DNA of 64,000 nucleotides from Marinibium conchae. Lineage in GTDB: Bacteria; Pseudomonadota; Gammaproteobacteria; Enterobacterales; Alteromonadaceae. A program made the position numbers and the translations under genes. Below are positions 19,076 to 27,764 of the stretch, in pieces (positions within the stretch are counted from its first letter, which is position 1; every line of letters starts with the position of its first letter). The stretch lies in NCBI RefSeq assembly GCF_015595035.1, contig NZ_JADNRN010000001.1:124001-188000 (forward strand), in the 5' to 3' direction. The notes under the pieces were generated by a model. That model saw only the letters and a program-made list of their open reading frames with translations, made no database searches and was not told the origin of the DNA.

Positions 19076-20716
19076 TTAGAGCTTTGAACTAAGTGTGCGA
19101 ATTGTTTTATTCAATGTCTCGTCATTCAAGCTGTAGTCAACGGGCACGTCGATTAAATGGACCGCAGGATCATTTAAACAAGCTTCTAGTGTGGGAAGTA
19201 ATGCATCTGTAGCATCAATTCTCCAGCCTTTGCCGCCGTACGATTCAACGTACTTAACGAAATCAGGGTTTCCATAGTCCAAACCATAGTTTTCGAACTC
19301 CATATTCGCTTGTTTCCACTTGATCATGCCATAAGCATCGTCACGAAGAATGATGACTACAATATGAAGCTTTAATCTCACGGCAGTTTCGAGTTCTTGG
19401 CTATTCATCATAAAACCACCATCGCCGCATACTGTAATCACCGCCTTCTCGGGATGAACTAACTTTGCAGCCATAGCAGAGGGAAGGCCAGCGCCCATTG
19501 TTGCTAGCGCGTTATCAAGAAGCAATGTGTTGGGTAAAAATGCAGGGTAGTTTCGAGCAAACCAAATTTTGTACACACCGTTGTCTAGTGTAACAATACC
19601 GTCTTTTGGCATCGCTTTGCGTACTTCTCTTACAAACCTTTCGGGTAAGATAGGGAAACGGTCGTCGTCTTCCGATTCATTTCTATGAGTAACATAAGCA
19701 TCATGTACATCTTGATAGAAACCTAACTTCCAGCTCTCTTGCGGTTGAATTTTTTCTTTAATCTGCCAAATACTGTTGGCAATGTCCCCAATGACTTCGA
19801 GTTGAGGAAAATACACTGGGTCAACCGATGCGGAATCGAAGTTAATATGTATCACTTGCTTACTATCGTCTTCCATAAAGAACGGCGGTTTCTCAACCAC
19901 ATCGTGTCCAACGTTGATAATCAGGTCAGCTCGGTCGATGACGCGATGCACAAAGTCGCCCGACGAGAGTGCAGTGTTACCCATGAACAATTTTCCACTC
20001 TCGTCTAACACTCCTTTGCCCATTTGTGTTGTGATATAAGGTACGCCGGTTTTGTCCACAAACTCTTGCAACATCTTTGCTGTTAGCTTGCGGTTGGCCC
20101 CCGCACCTATCAGCAATACCGGCGACTTAGCGTCTTCAATCATTTCGACTGCACGGTGTATTGCTTTATACTCTGCGATAGGGCGGCGGGTGACACTTGG
20201 TGTAAGCACTTTGGCCGAAGTATCTTCTGCTGCAATATCTTCAGGCAGTTCTATGTGTACCGCGCCAGGGCGTTCTTCAGATGCTAACCTAAAGGCTTCA
20301 CGCACGACGGACGGGATACGGTCTCCACTAACGACCTGCGTGGTATATTTGGTAATTGGACGCATCATGTCTACTACATCAATGACTTGAAATCGGCCCT
20401 GCTTACTTGTTTTTATTGGTTTTTGACCAGTAATCATCAGCATTGGCATCGCACCGAGTTGAGCGTAGGCGGCTGGGGTAACTAGGTTGGTGGCCCCTGG
20501 CCCGAGAGTAGAGAGGCAAACGCCCACTTTACCCGTAAGTCTGCCGTAAGTTGCTGCCATGAAGCCAGCGCCCTGTTCGTGACGAGTTAGCACCAGTTTA
20601 ATTGAGGAGTTCCTCAGAGACTCAAGCAAGTCGAGGTTTTCTTCCCCAGGTATTCCAAATATGTATTCAACGCCCTCTGCTTCTAGCGCTTTTACCATCA
20701 AATCTGATGCTTTCAT
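19076..20716 (-). CDS. acetolactate synthase-like thiamine-diphosphate enzyme
   Basis: Thiamine-diphosphate-dependent enzyme of 546 residues. The catalytic glutamate E47 is in RHEQGAGFMAATYGR. The middle domain is complete. The diphosphate/Mg-binding motif GDGGFMMNSQELETAVRL continues to DDAYGMIKWKQ. The pattern is closest to catabolic acetolactate synthases (AlsS-like), but no regulatory subunit or acetolactate decarboxylase gene accompanies it, so the true reaction is open. AAGGAAAT lies before ATG 20716. It is followed by the aldehyde dehydrogenase gene, a pair that may act together on a 2-oxo acid and its aldehyde product; that is inference. Confidence 0.85.
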   Translation of the reverse strand: MKASDLMVKALEAEGVEYIFGIPGEENLDLLESLRNSSIKLVLTRHEQGAGFMAATYGRLTGKVGVCLSTLGPGATNLVTPAAYAQLGAMPMLMITGQKPIKTSKQGRFQVIDVVDMMRPITKYTTQVVSGDRIPSVVREAFRLASEERPGAVHIELPEDIAAEDTSAKVLTPSVTRRPIAEYKAIHRAVEMIEDAKSPVLLIGAGANRKLTAKMLQEFVDKTGVPYITTQMGKGVLDESGKLFMGNTALSSGDFVHRVIDRADLIINVGHDVVEKPPFFMEDDSKQVIHINFDSASVDPVYFPQLEVIGDIANSIWQIKEKIQPQESWKLGFYQDVHDAYVTHRNESEDDDRFPILPERFVREVRKAMPKDGIVTLDNGVYKIWFARNYPAFLPNTLLLDNALATMGAGLPSAMAAKLVHPEKAVITVCGDGGFMMNSQELETAVRLKLHIVVIILRDDAYGMIKWKQANMEFENYGLDYGNPDFVKYVESYGGKGWRIDATDALLPTLEACLNDPAVHLIDVPVDYSLNDETLNKTIRTLSSKL

Positions 20717-20835
20717 GTTATTTCCTTTTCGCGTTAAGAAATTTCAGTATAGATTGGTCAAGCCAACATACATATTCAATTAAAGCATAAAGTATTTTGC
20801 TGAAATTGAGCTAACACGAAGAGTATAGAATCAAA

Positions 20836-21444
20836 TCAATGGTCTAGGGGTAAAACCGTTGCTTTTATTAAAATCACATCTTCTTTAGGAGTGTCTTGAA
20901 AGCGAATTGTTGCCTTGTATTCTGTTTCAATTTCTGAGAAAGCATCTATCACTTCGGTACCATCTGTGACATAGCCAAAGACTGTGTAGCCCCATCCTTT
21001 TCCTGGGTTGAGGTTGTCATTGTCTTTGAGGTTAAAGAAAAACTGTCTGGTTGCACTGTGAGGATCGTCTTCACGTGCCATCGAAATGCTATACATGTCA
21101 TTTTTTAGGCCATTGCCAGATTCATTAATGATTGTTCTCGATGTTTTTCTTTCCTTGAAACCCGTTTCGTAGCCACCTCCTTGAGCAATATAATTTGGGA
21201 TGACTCGATGGAAAATAGTGCCATCATATTCCTTTCTCACGACGTAACTGAGAAAACTATTTACGGTTGCAGGTGCGCGCTTGCGATTGAGTTCAATAAT
21301 GAAATCACCAATAGATGTTTCTATTTTAACTAGCGGATAGTAGTTATCTGCTTGAATATTAGCGCCAGGTTCCTTGCTAGATTTAGCCGAAACATCCCCA
21401 GTGATGATGAATATTGCGGTTAGAATGAATATGATTTTTTGCAT
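20836..21444 (-). CDS. secreted cyclophilin-type peptidyl-prolyl isomerase
   Basis: Peptidyl-prolyl cis-trans isomerase of 202 residues. A signal peptide (MQKIIFILTAIFIITGDVSA) predicts a periplasmic location. The cyclophilin core is recognisable: GDFIIELNRKRAPATVNSFLSYV, DGTIFHRVIPNYIAQGGGY, SMAREDDPHSATRQFFFNLKDN, GYTVFGYVTDG. The FHRVIP arginine and the Q/F residues of the active site are kept. GAGGTAATTAG lies directly before the ATG, and only four bases separate it from the upstream rlmG stop, so the two are co-transcribed. Confidence 0.9.
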   Translation of the reverse strand: MQKIIFILTAIFIITGDVSAKSSKEPGANIQADNYYPLVKIETSIGDFIIELNRKRAPATVNSFLSYVVRKEYDGTIFHRVIPNYIAQGGGYETGFKERKTSRTIINESGNGLKNDMYSISMAREDDPHSATRQFFFNLKDNDNLNPGKGWGYTVFGYVTDGTEVIDAFSEIETEYKATIRFQDTPKEDVILIKATVLPLDH

Positions 21445-21448
21445 CTAA

Positions 21449-22630
21449 TTACCTCGCCTTGTAGGTCGATAAAACACTGAATTTCTTATTACTGTCAATG
21501 ACTTGATAACCACCAAATAGTTTTTTTAGCTTTTGATGGTAGTCTAAATGACGATTACCAACAATCCTTAATTCTCCGCCTTGTTTTAGCGCGGACTTTG
21601 AGTCGCTAAACATTTGTGTGGCAACATGGTCAGTCACTGCATTTTGTTGATGGAAGGGAGGATTACATAAAACTAAACTGTAATCGCGTGGCTCTTCCTT
21701 CAATACTTCTTCTAAACAATTACTTACGAAAAAACTAGCCCTATCCAAAGAGCCTAAATGGGCTAGCAGAGTCTGTTTGGCGGATTCGATTGCCATAAAG
21801 GATTCATCAACAAAGGTAACGTGCGCATCTTTATATTTATCTAATATGGACACACCAAGCACGCCATTTCCGCATCCTAGATCGATGACTCTTGCTCCCT
21901 CAGCGTTAGGGAGATTCTTCAGTAAAATTCTGGCTCCAATATCAAGGTGATCTCTGCAAAAAACGTTTGCATGGTTGTGAAGTGCAAAGGGAATGAGGGG
22001 GTCCTCTACAATGCTAGGGTAAGGACTAACATGAGGTTCTTTCGTTTCAAATTGAGAAAATATCAGTCTAGATTTCTTTTTCGCTAAGGAGGTAGTTGTT
22101 TTACCTATATGCTTTTCAAAGAGTTTTAACACGGAATTTTGTACCGATTTGACCTTACCTGCGGCTACGACTTTTGTATCTTCATTTATGACTTTTGATA
22201 AATTAATCAACTGATACTCGAGCAGTGCGAGTGACCTTGGGATTTTCAACAGAACAAGCTTGGGTGCTGCAGGCATGAGAGTTGCGAGATTTGTTAATGC
22301 GTCGCAAAATGTAATGCTCTCGGGATTTAAGTCATTAATTAGCATGTTAGTCATCAGACTTTTATGGGAAATCCATGAGTCGGATATAAAGACTGGTTTT
22401 GCTGAATGGAACCAGCATGACAGAGCTCCAAACTCGTCGTTTAGAATAATAAGTGGTGTGTCCTTATTACTACTTTTTTCGCTTGAAGTGCTGATCAAAT
22501 TACAGTCTTCAATATGTTGAATGATGTATTCATCAGCCGAGTCCCATGCTTGCAAGCTTACATGTTGGTGCTTTGCGGGGTAGCGTTCCAAATGTAAAGT
22601 GCGCTCAAATGCGCTAAAGTGCGTATTCAT
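21449..22630 (-). CDS. rlmG: 23S rRNA (guanine-N2)-methyltransferase RlmG
   Basis: SAM-dependent methyltransferase for 23S rRNA guanine 1835 (E. coli number). It has 393 residues with the typical duplicated layout: a degenerate N-terminal methyltransferase domain and an active C-terminal one. The latter shows VIDLGCGNGVLGVSIL (SAM site) and LVLCNPPFHQ, the NPPF motif for guanine-N2 targets. ATG 22630 with AAGG upstream is preferred to the TTG two codons earlier. Two word copies fall in the gene in opposite orientations: 21848, read Gly-Val-Ser inside the SAM motif region, and 22455, read Asp-Thr-Pro. Confidence 0.92.
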   Translation of the reverse strand: MNTHFSAFERTLHLERYPAKHQHVSLQAWDSADEYIIQHIEDCNLISTSSEKSSNKDTPLIILNDEFGALSCWFHSAKPVFISDSWISHKSLMTNMLINDLNPESITFCDALTNLATLMPAAPKLVLLKIPRSLALLEYQLINLSKVINEDTKVVAAGKVKSVQNSVLKLFEKHIGKTTTSLAKKKSRLIFSQFETKEPHVSPYPSIVEDPLIPFALHNHANVFCRDHLDIGARILLKNLPNAEGARVIDLGCGNGVLGVSILDKYKDAHVTFVDESFMAIESAKQTLLAHLGSLDRASFFVSNCLEEVLKEEPRDYSLVLCNPPFHQQNAVTDHVATQMFSDSKSALKQGGELRIVGNRHLDYHQKLKKLFGGYQVIDSNKKFSVLSTYKAR

Positions 22631-22664
22631 CAACAACCTTTGTTAGCTTCTTATCATAATATCT

Positions 22665-23276
22665 ATGCAAAAAAGTCTTTTTCCTCAAAATGAGTTACAG
22701 AGTCTACCGCTCGCCGATGCAAAGGTACACTACTTGGAGAACTGGCTAGACGAATCTCAGTCCAAATACTTCTTTCAAAGCTTACACAACTCGTTGGATT
22801 GGAGTGAGGGTTTTATTAAGCTATTTGGTAAAACTCATAAAATACCGAGGCTCCAGGCGTGGTATGGCGATCCGGGAACTGATTATGCGTATTCGGGTGA
22901 AACAATGAAATCGCTTAATTGGACACACCAACTTTTAAAATTAAAAAACCTGGCTGAGCAAATATCAGGCAAAAGATTCAATTCTGTGTTGGCTAATTTA
23001 TATCGTGACGGCAGTGACGGAATGGGAATGCATTCAGACGACGAACCTGAATTAGGACACACCCCAACGATTGCTTCCGTGTCTTTAGGAGAAACACGGC
23101 GCTTCGACTTTAAACACAAAATCAGTGGTGAAAAGTACAGCATTCAGTTACGCAACGGCTCTTTATTGCTAATGTCCGGCCAAACTCAACGGTATTGGCT
23201 GCACGGGATAGCGAAAACGACAAAAGTACACGCTCCTAGAATCAATTTAACTTTTCGCCACATTATTAAAAAATAA
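22665..23276 (+). CDS. alkB: AlkB-like Fe(II)/2-oxoglutarate-dependent DNA repair dioxygenase
   Basis: Oxidative demethylase for alkylated bases, 203 residues, nearer to the ALKBH2/3-like bacterial group than to E. coli AlkB. The iron ligands are visible in MHSDDEPELG (H and D) and WLHGIAKT (second His), followed by the 2-oxoglutarate-binding arginines of RINLTFRHI. FNSVLANLYRDGSDGMGMH and SLGETRRFDFKHK are family landmarks. It is divergent from rlmG across 34 bases. It holds two word copies (22921, read Trp-Thr-His; 23055, read Gly-His-Thr), in different frames. Confidence 0.9.
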   Translation: MQKSLFPQNELQSLPLADAKVHYLENWLDESQSKYFFQSLHNSLDWSEGFIKLFGKTHKIPRLQAWYGDPGTDYAYSGETMKSLNWTHQLLKLKNLAEQISGKRFNSVLANLYRDGSDGMGMHSDDEPELGHTPTIASVSLGETRRFDFKHKISGEKYSIQLRNGSLLLMSGQTQRYWLHGIAKTTKVHAPRINLTFRHIIKK

Positions 23277-23328
23277 ATTCGTACATGATTTCAACTTGTA
23301 AAGAAGTTAGTATGTTTGACGATAAGTT

Positions 23329-23337
23329 GGTGTGTCC
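23329..23337 (-). repeat. GGTGTGTCC word upstream of bolA
   Basis: Exact copy in the extended context: AAGTT before and TCATAGTG after the word, matching the 23-base unit seen at 19016-19061. It lies in the gap between alkB and bolA. Confidence 0.8.
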
Positions 23338-23384
23338 TCATAGTGATAGACATACCAAAAAACTACAGAAATAAGGGAAGAATG

Positions 23385-23696
23385 ATGAGTGTACAAAAAG
23401 CAATTGAGGCAAAATTACAGCAAGCCTACTCTCTTGAGTTTCTCTCTGTAGAGAACGAGAGTCACATGCACAATGTACCCGCCAATTCTGAAACTCACTT
23501 CAAGATAACTTTAGTTTCGAACGACGTAGTGGGGCAGAGGCTGATCCAGCGCCAAAGAAGCATAAATAAATTACTGGCAGATGAACTCGCTGGGCCTGTG
23601 CATGCGCTCGCCCAACATATTTATACTGTAGATGAATGGAACAAGAAAATGGGTGTGTCCCCACAATCGCCAAATTGCCTCGGCGGTGGAAAATAG
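23385..23696 (+). CDS. bolA: BolA family protein
   Basis: Small BolA-type protein of 103 residues that, with monothiol glutaredoxins, takes part in Fe-S and morphology/stress control. The core is close to E. coli BolA: ESHMHNVPANSETHFKITLVS, QRSINKLLADELAGPVHALAQHIYT, EWNK. AAGGGAAG lies just before two adjacent ATGs (23382, 23385). A longer frame from 23316 reads through the repeated word and is not family-like. Another word copy (23652) lies inside the gene, read Gly-Val-Ser near the C-terminus, in the poorly conserved tail. Confidence 0.92.
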   Translation: MSVQKAIEAKLQQAYSLEFLSVENESHMHNVPANSETHFKITLVSNDVVGQRLIQRQRSINKLLADELAGPVHALAQHIYTVDEWNKKMGVSPQSPNCLGGGK

Positions 23697-23794
23697 AAAT
23701 TTGGCGATATTGAAGCAATTAACAATCTCTTAAAAGAAATTTACTTTCAATTCTGCTAGACTCCGGCCACTTTTGAGTTATTTGATATTGATAT

Positions 23795-25360
23795 ATGTTT
23801 AATTTAATTAATGGCACCCAAGGAAACGTCAAAAACGACATCCTTTCGGGTATTACCGTTGCACTGGCGCTTGTTCCTGAAGCTGTTGCCTTTGCTTTCG
23901 TCGCTGGCGTAGAACCAATGGTCGGCCTATATGCGGCCTTCATGATGGGTCTAATAACATCTGCAATTGGTGGCAGACCAGGGATGATATCCGGTGCTAC
24001 AGGTGCAATGGCAGTCGTGATGGTTGCGTTGGTGGCGCAGCATGGCGTTCAATACTTATTTGCAGCGGTGCTACTTGCTGGTTTACTGCAAATACTTGCT
24101 GGAATTTTTCGTTTAGGAAAGTTCATTAGACTTGTTCCCTACCCAGTTATGTTAGGTTTTGTAAATGGCCTTGCAATCGTCATTTTCCTTGCTCAATTGG
24201 GGCAATTTAAAATAACTAGCCCCTTAGGCGATCTGGAGTGGATGTCGGGCTCGATGCTTTACATTATGCTTGGTTTAGTCGGTTTGACGATGGCCGTAAT
24301 TTATCTACTACCTAAGTTGACTACCGCAGTTCCAGCCTCTCTAGTTGCCATCGTTGGTGTCACTCTGCTTGTTCATGGGCTTGACTTAGACGCCAGAACG
24401 GTTATTGATTTCGTGCGCGACATGGTACCGGAAGCCCAAAAAGACAGTGTTACCCTTGCTGGTGAATTACCGAGTTTTAGTATTCCGATGGTCCCATTTA
24501 ACCTTGAAACGCTTTACATCATTCTGCCGACTGCGGTGATTTTGGCCTTAGTTGGCCTAATCGAATCTTTACTAACACTTACCTTAATAGATGAAATGAC
24601 CGACACTCGAGGTCAAGGTAACAAGGAGTGCGTTGGTCAAGGTGTCGCCAATACCGTAAATGGTTTTTTCGGGGGCATGGGTGGCTGTGCGATGATTGGC
24701 CAGAGTATGATTAACATCAATTCTGGTGGCCGTGGTCGTCTATCAGGTATTACTGCTGCATTGGTATTGCTTGGTTTTATTCTTTTCGCAGCCCCCCTGA
24801 TTGAAATGATACCGCTAGCTGCCTTGGTTGGTATGATGTTTGTTGTCGTTATCGGAACTTTCGAATGGGCATCATTTAGAATTATTCGCGGCGTTAATAA
24901 GGAAGACGCTTTCGTACTGTTTTTGGTCACTGGTATAACTGTGATAGCTGATCTGGCAATTGCCGTTATTGTTGGCGTTATCGTTTCTGCTTTAGTGTTT
25001 GCATGGAAGCACGCCACACACATTATGGCTAAAACTCATACCGATGAAGACGGTTGGAAGGTCTACGATTTAGAGGGGCCATTATTCTTCGGTTCTGTTT
25101 CTCATTTTAGGGAGATATTCGACCCGCAAAATGATCCTGAAGATGTGGTTATCGACTTTAGAGAATCACGAATTTGGGATTCATCCGGTATCGATGCACT
25201 TGATGGGCTTGCCGACAAATATAAAGAACAGGGAAAAAAGTTACATATAAGGCACATCAGCTCTGAATGCCGAGTTTTGCTTAAAAAGGCAGGTGATTAC
25301 GTTGAAATAAATGTGAATGAGGACCCGCGATATAGGGTCGTTTCGGATACTCTCGGGTAG
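23795..25360 (+). CDS. SulP-family inorganic anion transporter with STAS domain
   Basis: Inner-membrane SLC26/SulP transporter of 521 residues. Ten or more hydrophobic helices fill residues 10-405, starting [35 protein letters not shown], the usual first SulP motif. A cytoplasmic STAS domain occupies about 430-510 ([22 protein letters not shown]). The substrate could be sulphate, bicarbonate or a dicarboxylate; no carbonic anhydrase or sulphur-assimilation gene adjoins it. It is monocistronic, ending in a strong terminator at 25409. Confidence 0.88.
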   Translation: MFNLINGTQGNVKNDILSGITVALALVPEAVAFAFVAGVEPMVGLYAAFMMGLITSAIGGRPGMISGATGAMAVVMVALVAQHGVQYLFAAVLLAGLLQILAGIFRLGKFIRLVPYPVMLGFVNGLAIVIFLAQLGQFKITSPLGDLEWMSGSMLYIMLGLVGLTMAVIYLLPKLTTAVPASLVAIVGVTLLVHGLDLDARTVIDFVRDMVPEAQKDSVTLAGELPSFSIPMVPFNLETLYIILPTAVILALVGLIESLLTLTLIDEMTDTRGQGNKECVGQGVANTVNGFFGGMGGCAMIGQSMININSGGRGRLSGITAALVLLGFILFAAPLIEMIPLAALVGMMFVVVIGTFEWASFRIIRGVNKEDAFVLFLVTGITVIADLAIAVIVGVIVSALVFAWKHATHIMAKTHTDEDGWKVYDLEGPLFFGSVSHFREIFDPQNDPEDVVIDFRESRIWDSSGIDALDGLADKYKEQGKKLHIRHISSECRVLLKKAGDYVEINVNEDPRYRVVSDTLG

Positions 25361-25408
25361 TTGATTCTTAAATTAAGTTCATCTACTTGATATGCTGTTT
25401 GTTATTGT

Positions 25409-25437
25409 AAAAGGGAGCTAATGTAGCTCCCTTTTGT
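25409..25437. terminator. strong terminator between convergent sulP and ppiC
   Basis: AAAAGGGAGCTA, loop ATG, TAGCTCCCTTTT: a perfect 12-base stem with A and T flanks, usable from both strands. Confidence 0.9.
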
Positions 25438-25458
25438 ATTTGCTAACCGAGGTCAGCT

Positions 25459-25734
25459 TTAGTTTCGGTAAAGTGTTTTAATTAAATGGAAGCCAAATTT
25501 AGTTTTGATGGGGCCATGAACAACCAATAGTTCTTTTTTAAAAACAACATTATCAAACGCTCTCACCATATCGCCCTGCTTAAACTCGCCCAAATCGCCA
25601 CCCTTTTTTGCCGAAGGGCAATCACTATACTTTTTCGCAAGAGCTTGAAAGTTAGCTCCACGATCAAGTTCTTTCTTGATTTTATCAGCTTGAGCTTTAG
25701 TTTTTACAAGAATATGGCAAGCAGCAGCTTTCAT
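25459..25734 (-). CDS. ppiC: parvulin-type peptidyl-prolyl isomerase PpiC
   Basis: Single-domain parvulin of 91 residues, the length of E. coli PpiC, without signal peptide, so cytosolic. Landmarks: AACHILVKTKAQADKIKKEL, FQALAKKYSDCPSAKKGGDLGEFKQGDMVRAFDNVVF, KTKFGFHLIKTLYRN (the end matches E. coli PpiC). It begins three bases after the stop of the methyltransferase-like lipoprotein gene and is the last gene of a three-gene run with the DsbA-like lipoprotein. Confidence 0.95.
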   Translation of the reverse strand: MKAAACHILVKTKAQADKIKKELDRGANFQALAKKYSDCPSAKKGGDLGEFKQGDMVRAFDNVVFKKELLVVHGPIKTKFGFHLIKTLYRN

Positions 25735-25737
25735 GCA

Positions 25738-26679
25738 TTAACCTACTTTTTTAAACAAGAGAGTCATACGATTCGACTCTCCAATAGCGTCGACTGCAGC
25801 TTTTAACTCTGGGTCATCGGCAGTGCCATTATACGATGGCGGTAGGCGCCAAACGATGTCTTTTTCTGACGGTAGGTCTTTAGCGTTAGCATTGATATTC
25901 GATTCGTCGACTAACTCAAAACCAGCATCAGTAAACGCTTTAATTACTTGAGATTTCTTAAGGTAACCGGCTCCGCCATTTGCCCATTCATCACTATTAG
26001 CCTCAGGGCTTTCATGTTGAACAACGCCTACCAAGCCATCCTCTTTGAGCAGTTGATGCGCAGTTTTCAGTGCTTGCGTCATTGTACCTGCTTCGCCTTC
26101 AAATCGATTTAGGTTATGTAATGCCCTGACAAACAATACGCGATCAACGGTGCCGAATAACTCCTGTGGTGCTGATGCAAAGGTGAAACCACTTGCACTT
26201 GGCATCTTTTCACCGAACTCACTGATCATTTCTGGAAACTTAGCAGTGCGAGCTATCATGCTTTGCATGGCTTCCTCAGAAAAGAACCCGAACATCGGCC
26301 ACATATCTTCATTATAATTAATCCCATGGAGTTGCCCCTTTTCTCCTAGATAAGTGGCAAGGATTTTGGAATACCAACCGCCACCGGGTAGTGCTTCGGC
26401 TACTGACATGCCGGGCGCAACTCTGAAGAATGATAGTGTTTCGACAGGGTGGCGAGCTTCATCTCTTGCTTTCTCGTCTTCACTACGAGAATTTACCGCG
26501 GCAGAGAGTGCAGTTGTGTCGACGCTGACCACTCCATTGTCTTGTTCGCTCATTTGAGTCTTCGGTGACTCTGTATCTACGCTTTCGATAGATGCATCTT
26601 TCGATGAGTTTTCGGTACACGCGCTGAGACCAATCAAAGCGCTCAATATTGCAATTGAAATTGTCGATTTATTTAACAT
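25738..26679 (-). CDS. lipoprotein with class I SAM-methyltransferase-like fold
   Basis: 313 residues. The N-terminus is a lipoprotein signal with lipobox GLSAC (Cys21) followed by a Ser/Asp/Glu-rich linker to about residue 60. The rest resembles predicted secreted methyltransferases of the COG4798 kind: HPVETLSFFRVAPGMSVAEALPGGGWYSKILATYLGEKGQLHGIN corresponds to the SAM-binding region, and LLKEDGLVGVVQHESPE to a later motif. SAM is not expected outside the cytoplasm, so the enzymatic role of exported members is unclear. It sits between a DsbA-like lipoprotein and ppiC, all on one strand. Confidence 0.75.
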   Translation of the reverse strand: MLNKSTISIAILSALIGLSACTENSSKDASIESVDTESPKTQMSEQDNGVVSVDTTALSAAVNSRSEDEKARDEARHPVETLSFFRVAPGMSVAEALPGGGWYSKILATYLGEKGQLHGINYNEDMWPMFGFFSEEAMQSMIARTAKFPEMISEFGEKMPSASGFTFASAPQELFGTVDRVLFVRALHNLNRFEGEAGTMTQALKTAHQLLKEDGLVGVVQHESPEANSDEWANGGAGYLKKSQVIKAFTDAGFELVDESNINANAKDLPSEKDIVWRLPPSYNGTADDPELKAAVDAIGESNRMTLLFKKVG

Positions 26680-26697
26680 GGTAATCCTTTTCTTTAG

Positions 26698-27420
26698 TTA
26701 TTGTTGTTGACTTAGCCACTTGATAAGTTCAATGACATCTTGTGCATTCATATCTCGTGTGAATGTTGCCTGATATTTTCCATTTACAATGAAGTTGGGA
26801 ACACCGTTTAAGTCCTCTCTGTTTGTATCAATGAGCGCATTATTGGCCTCATAGATGGCGACAACTTCGTCACTCTCGGCGGCAGCAAGAAAATCTTTCT
26901 CAGAAACGTTTAAGGAGAGAAAAATACTTTTTATATCGTCTATTGTAGTTATGTTTTGGCGTTCCTGATGTATTTTAGAAAATATGGACGCGTTTACTAA
27001 AGTCTCATTATTCAAATGTCTTGCGATAGCCATTCCAAGGGTTGCTAGCTCTTGTGATTGCTTTGAAGCCAAACCCATGAAATTAACATGTACTTTCTGA
27101 AATGCCACTTCAGTGCCAAGTTGACGTTCTATTTCTTTTGCTAGCGGCTCAAAGTTATAACAGGCAGGACACCAAAAAGAGAAGTATTCAACCACAACAG
27201 GACTCTGCGTCAACTCTTGCTCTAACACCTTATAATGAGTGCCTTCTTTCCAAGGTACTAGCACCGAGCTTTCAATTGAAGCTTGAGTGGTATTTACTTC
27301 GCTTTGAGCAACCGTCGCTTCAGAACTACTCGCCTGATTTTGAATATCGTCTTGCTTCTCACAAGCACTTAGAAAGACTATAACGAATAGAGCAAATAGG
27401 GGATTACAAACTGATTTCAT
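26698..27420 (-). CDS. DsbA-family thiol:disulfide oxidoreductase, predicted lipoprotein
   Basis: 240 residues. A lipobox FLSAC with Cys20 is followed by a polar linker, then the thioredoxin-like DsbA domain with active site C84-P-A-C87 (FWCPACYNFEPL) and cis-proline loop GVPNFIVNGKYQ. The active-site pair is CPAC rather than the CPHC of E. coli DsbA. It closely resembles the soluble DsbA at 27765-28388 (same EGKHYKV/EGTHYKV, FWCPACY and NGKYQATF.RDM segments), so the two are a local duplication with one copy membrane-anchored. It is first in an operon with the methyltransferase-like lipoprotein (18-base gap) and ppiC. Confidence 0.85.
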   Translation of the reverse strand: MKSVCNPLFALFVIVFLSACEKQDDIQNQASSSEATVAQSEVNTTQASIESSVLVPWKEGTHYKVLEQELTQSPVVVEYFSFWCPACYNFEPLAKEIERQLGTEVAFQKVHVNFMGLASKQSQELATLGMAIARHLNNETLVNASIFSKIHQERQNITTIDDIKSIFLSLNVSEKDFLAAAESDEVVAIYEANNALIDTNREDLNGVPNFIVNGKYQATFTRDMNAQDVIELIKWLSQQQ

Positions 27421-27505
27421 AGCAAATTTTCCGTTTTGTTTTGTAAAGAGTATAGATGTTTTTGGCGCTTGGTAAACTAATTAAGTCAACAATTACTTGT
27501 AATTA

Positions 27506-27514
27506 GGACACACC
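27506..27514 (+). repeat. GGACACACC word between the two dsbA-like genes
   Basis: Exact copy followed by AAATAATT. A degenerate copy, GGACATGCC then AAAC, follows at 27530-27538. It opens the repeat-rich 344-base gap between the two DsbA-family genes. Confidence 0.8.
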
Positions 27515-27556
27515 AAATAATTGTTATGAGGACATGCCAAACAGATTTGAATCTTC

Positions 27557-27616
27557 TAAAAGGCCTAAAAGGCCTAAAAGGCCTAAAAGGCCTAAAAGGC
27601 CTAAAAGGCCTAAAAG
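27557..27616. repeat. short tandem repeat, unit TAAAAGGCC
   Basis: Six perfect 9-base copies of TAAAAGGCC and a partial seventh (TAAAAG). AGGCCT within the array is palindromic, so the array can also fold on itself. Perfect copies suggest recent expansion and possible slippage-driven length change. Confidence 0.95.
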
Positions 27617-27647
27617 TGCAGAAAGTGGCTTACTTGTATTTGAGTTA

Positions 27648-27700
27648 GGTGTGTCCTAATAAATGTAGTGCGTTCAAAAACATTGCAGCTAGGTGTGTCC
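27648..27700 (-). repeat. two direct GGTGTGTCC words upstream of a terminator
   Basis: Exact words at 27648-27656 and 27692-27700, same orientation, 44 bases apart start to start. The first is followed by TAATAAATGTAGTG and the second by TCATAGAG. Together with the copy at 27506 they form an inverted arrangement around the tandem repeat. Confidence 0.8.
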
Positions 27701-27721
27701 TCATAGAGAAAATTAGGTACA

Positions 27722-27746
27722 AAAAAAGCCCTTGCAGGGCTTTTTT
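27722..27746 (-). terminator. terminator after dsbA
   Basis: AAAAAAGCCCT, loop TGC, AGGGCTTTTTT. On the minus strand it follows the dsbA stop at 27765 by about 20 bases and ends in a T-run. Confidence 0.9.
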
Positions 27747-27764
27747 AAAATGTCGAATTATCGA

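Noticed and set aside
27557-27616. Tandem array considered as CRISPR
   Set aside because: Units are only 9 bases with no spacers and no cas genes nearby; it is a simple tandem repeat.
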